A stretch of 64,000 nucleotides of DNA from Casp-actino8 sp964563545. Lineage in GTDB: Bacteria > Actinomycetota > Acidimicrobiia > Acidimicrobiales > Ilumatobacteraceae. Below, in pieces: positions 63,213-64,000 of this stretch. The stretch lies in contig CAZLXB010000001.1 of NCBI GenBank assembly GCA_964563545.1, positions 62,001-126,000 on the forward strand. Direction: 5' to 3'. Position numbers and translations under genes: made by a program. Position 1 is the stretch's first letter, and each line of letters starts with the position of its first letter. Below the pieces are notes generated by a model. It was not told the DNA's origin and did no database searches. It was given only the letters and a program-made list of their open reading frames with translations.

Positions 63213-64000
63213 GTGCGGGTGGTGGCAGCAGTCGACAAGTTCAAGGGCACGGCCACCGCCGCCGAGGTGGCCACGGCCATCGGGCATGCGTGTTGGGAAC
63301 TCGGCATCGACTGCGACGAAGTCCCGGTGGCCGATGGCGGTGAGGGAACGCTCGACGTTCTCGGCGGGGCCAACCGAACGAACGTCGTGACCGGCCCACT
63401 CGGCGATGCCGTGGAAGCAGCATGGAGATTCCATCGGAGAACCGCGGTGATCGAGATGGCGAGAGCATCGGGCCTGACTCTCGTGGGTGGTTCCGAGCAC
63501 AACGATGCCGTCGCCGCGTCGACCACCGGCACCGGAGAACTGATCGATCGCGCGCTCGACATGGGAGCCGAGCGGATCATCGTGTGCCTCGGTGGATCGG
63601 CCACGACCGATGGTGGCCTCGGAGCCGTGCGCGCGATTCATGCACCCGCACGTCTACGCGCGGTCGAGTTCCTCGTCGCCTGCGATGTCGACACTCTCTT
63701 CGTCGATGCGGCACGCGTCTTCGCCCCGCAGAAAGGCGCAACCGCATCTCAAGTCAGGATGCTCGAGGGTCGACTCGAACGGCTCGTGCAGATGTATCGC
63801 GAGGAGCACGGGGTCGATGTCTCGAAGGTACCGGGTTCGGGTGCGGCCGGTGGACTCGCTGGTGGACTCGTGGCACTGGGCGGTCGGCTGATTCCGGGGT
63901 TCGACATGGTGGCCGACGAACTCGATCTAGCCGACCGACTACGTGAAGCCGACTTCGTGATCACCGGTGAAGGTCAACTCGATGCCACGAGTTTCGAAGG
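63213..64000 (+). CDS. Glycerate kinase, cut by the right edge
   Basis: Phosphorylates glycerate (GlxK/PF02595 family). The frame is open to base 64000. It starts VRVVAAVDKFKGT, where PDKFKG is the family norm, then VADGGEGTLD near 41-50, GGSATTDGG near 126-134, ACDVDTLF, FAPQKGAT near 169, GSGAAGGLAGGL near 208-219 and ITGEGQLDA at the end. About 30 residues usual between GGLG and VACDV in E. coli GlxK are missing, a compact form I believe occurs in other actinobacteria. GTG 63213 is chosen by homology; an in-frame ATG at 63141 would overlap the MoaD-like start. Confidence 0.88.
   Translation, partial: MRVVAAVDKFKGTATAAEVATAIGHACWELGIDCDEVPVADGGEGTLDVLGGANRTNVVTGPLGDAVEAAWRFHRRTAVIEMARASGLTLVGGSEHNDAVAASTTGTGELIDRALDMGAERIIVCLGGSATTDGGLGAVRAIHAPARLRAVEFLVACDVDTLFVDAARVFAPQKGATASQVRMLEGRLERLVQMYREEHGVDVSKVPGSGAAGGLAGGLVALGGRLIPGFDMVADELDLADRLREADFVITGEGQLDATSFE

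Overview
The window is a stretch of high-GC bacterial chromosome with no mobile element, prophage or CRISPR. It looks actinobacterial, most likely class Acidimicrobiia (Ilumatobacter-like). The clues are an F420/PPOX-type enzyme, an LLM-family oxidoreductase, UPF0182 next to a PDZ/Lon-like protease, DivIVA, a mycothiol-type DinB/maleylpyruvate isomerase protein, HemQ/ChdC, an SCO6745-family protein, and many leaderless genes with a TANNNT box 6-7 nt before the start codon. A run of exactly 100 N (12840-12939) marks a scaffold join, so this is probably a draft or metagenome assembly. The taxonomic call is inference.

Layout. 1-8.5 kb: DEAD-box RNA helicase, PPOX enzyme, then a BMP-family (nucleoside-type) ABC importer of lipoprotein, double ATPase and two permeases, whose last gene overlaps a Rieske oxygenase. 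8.5-18.1 kb: mixed small metabolic genes, exonuclease III, a phasin/HBHA-like gene with an XRE regulator and a membrane protein, and an initiator tRNA. 18.1-27.5 kb: nucleosidase, then UPF0182, a DivIVA protein with a MuF-like Cys/His tail, and a PDZ/Lon protease, followed by HEAT and GDT1 proteins. 27.5-30.7 kb: modA-modB-modC-padR operon behind a perfect palindrome. 30.7-41.7 kb: RF3, MFS pump, serine hydrolase with a dehydrogenase, a P-type ATPase stub, and a DUF4188/acyl-CoA synthetase/Baeyer-Villiger monooxygenase/GNAT cluster. 41.7-46.7 kb: SCO6745-family protein, amidohydrolase, a probable selenoprotein of the redoxin family, PAC2 protein and a Nudix hydrolase. 46.7-64 kb: GlnD, MFS, AlaX-like editing protein, substrate-binding lipoprotein, ChdC, a membrane FtsH-like AAA protease, FdhD, ATP-grasp protein, CIRCE-controlled GroEL, FAD oxidoreductase, MoaD/ThiS-like protein and a glycerate kinase cut by the right edge.

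The most notable feature is at 43975-45054. A thioredoxin-fold gene is interrupted only by an in-frame TGA at the position of the catalytic cysteine (W-A-S-Y-TGA-G-C-R). The same frame stays open for 244 more codons, and a stem-loop with a G-containing apical loop lies 20 nt after the TGA, as bacterial SECIS elements require. This points to selenocysteine use. Together with molybdate uptake (modABC), fdhD and a MoaD-like protein, it suggests a genome with Mo/Se redox enzymes, perhaps a formate dehydrogenase encoded elsewhere. The second notable feature is the DivIVA/MuF-like fusion protein. No intergenic stretch exceeds 300 bases.
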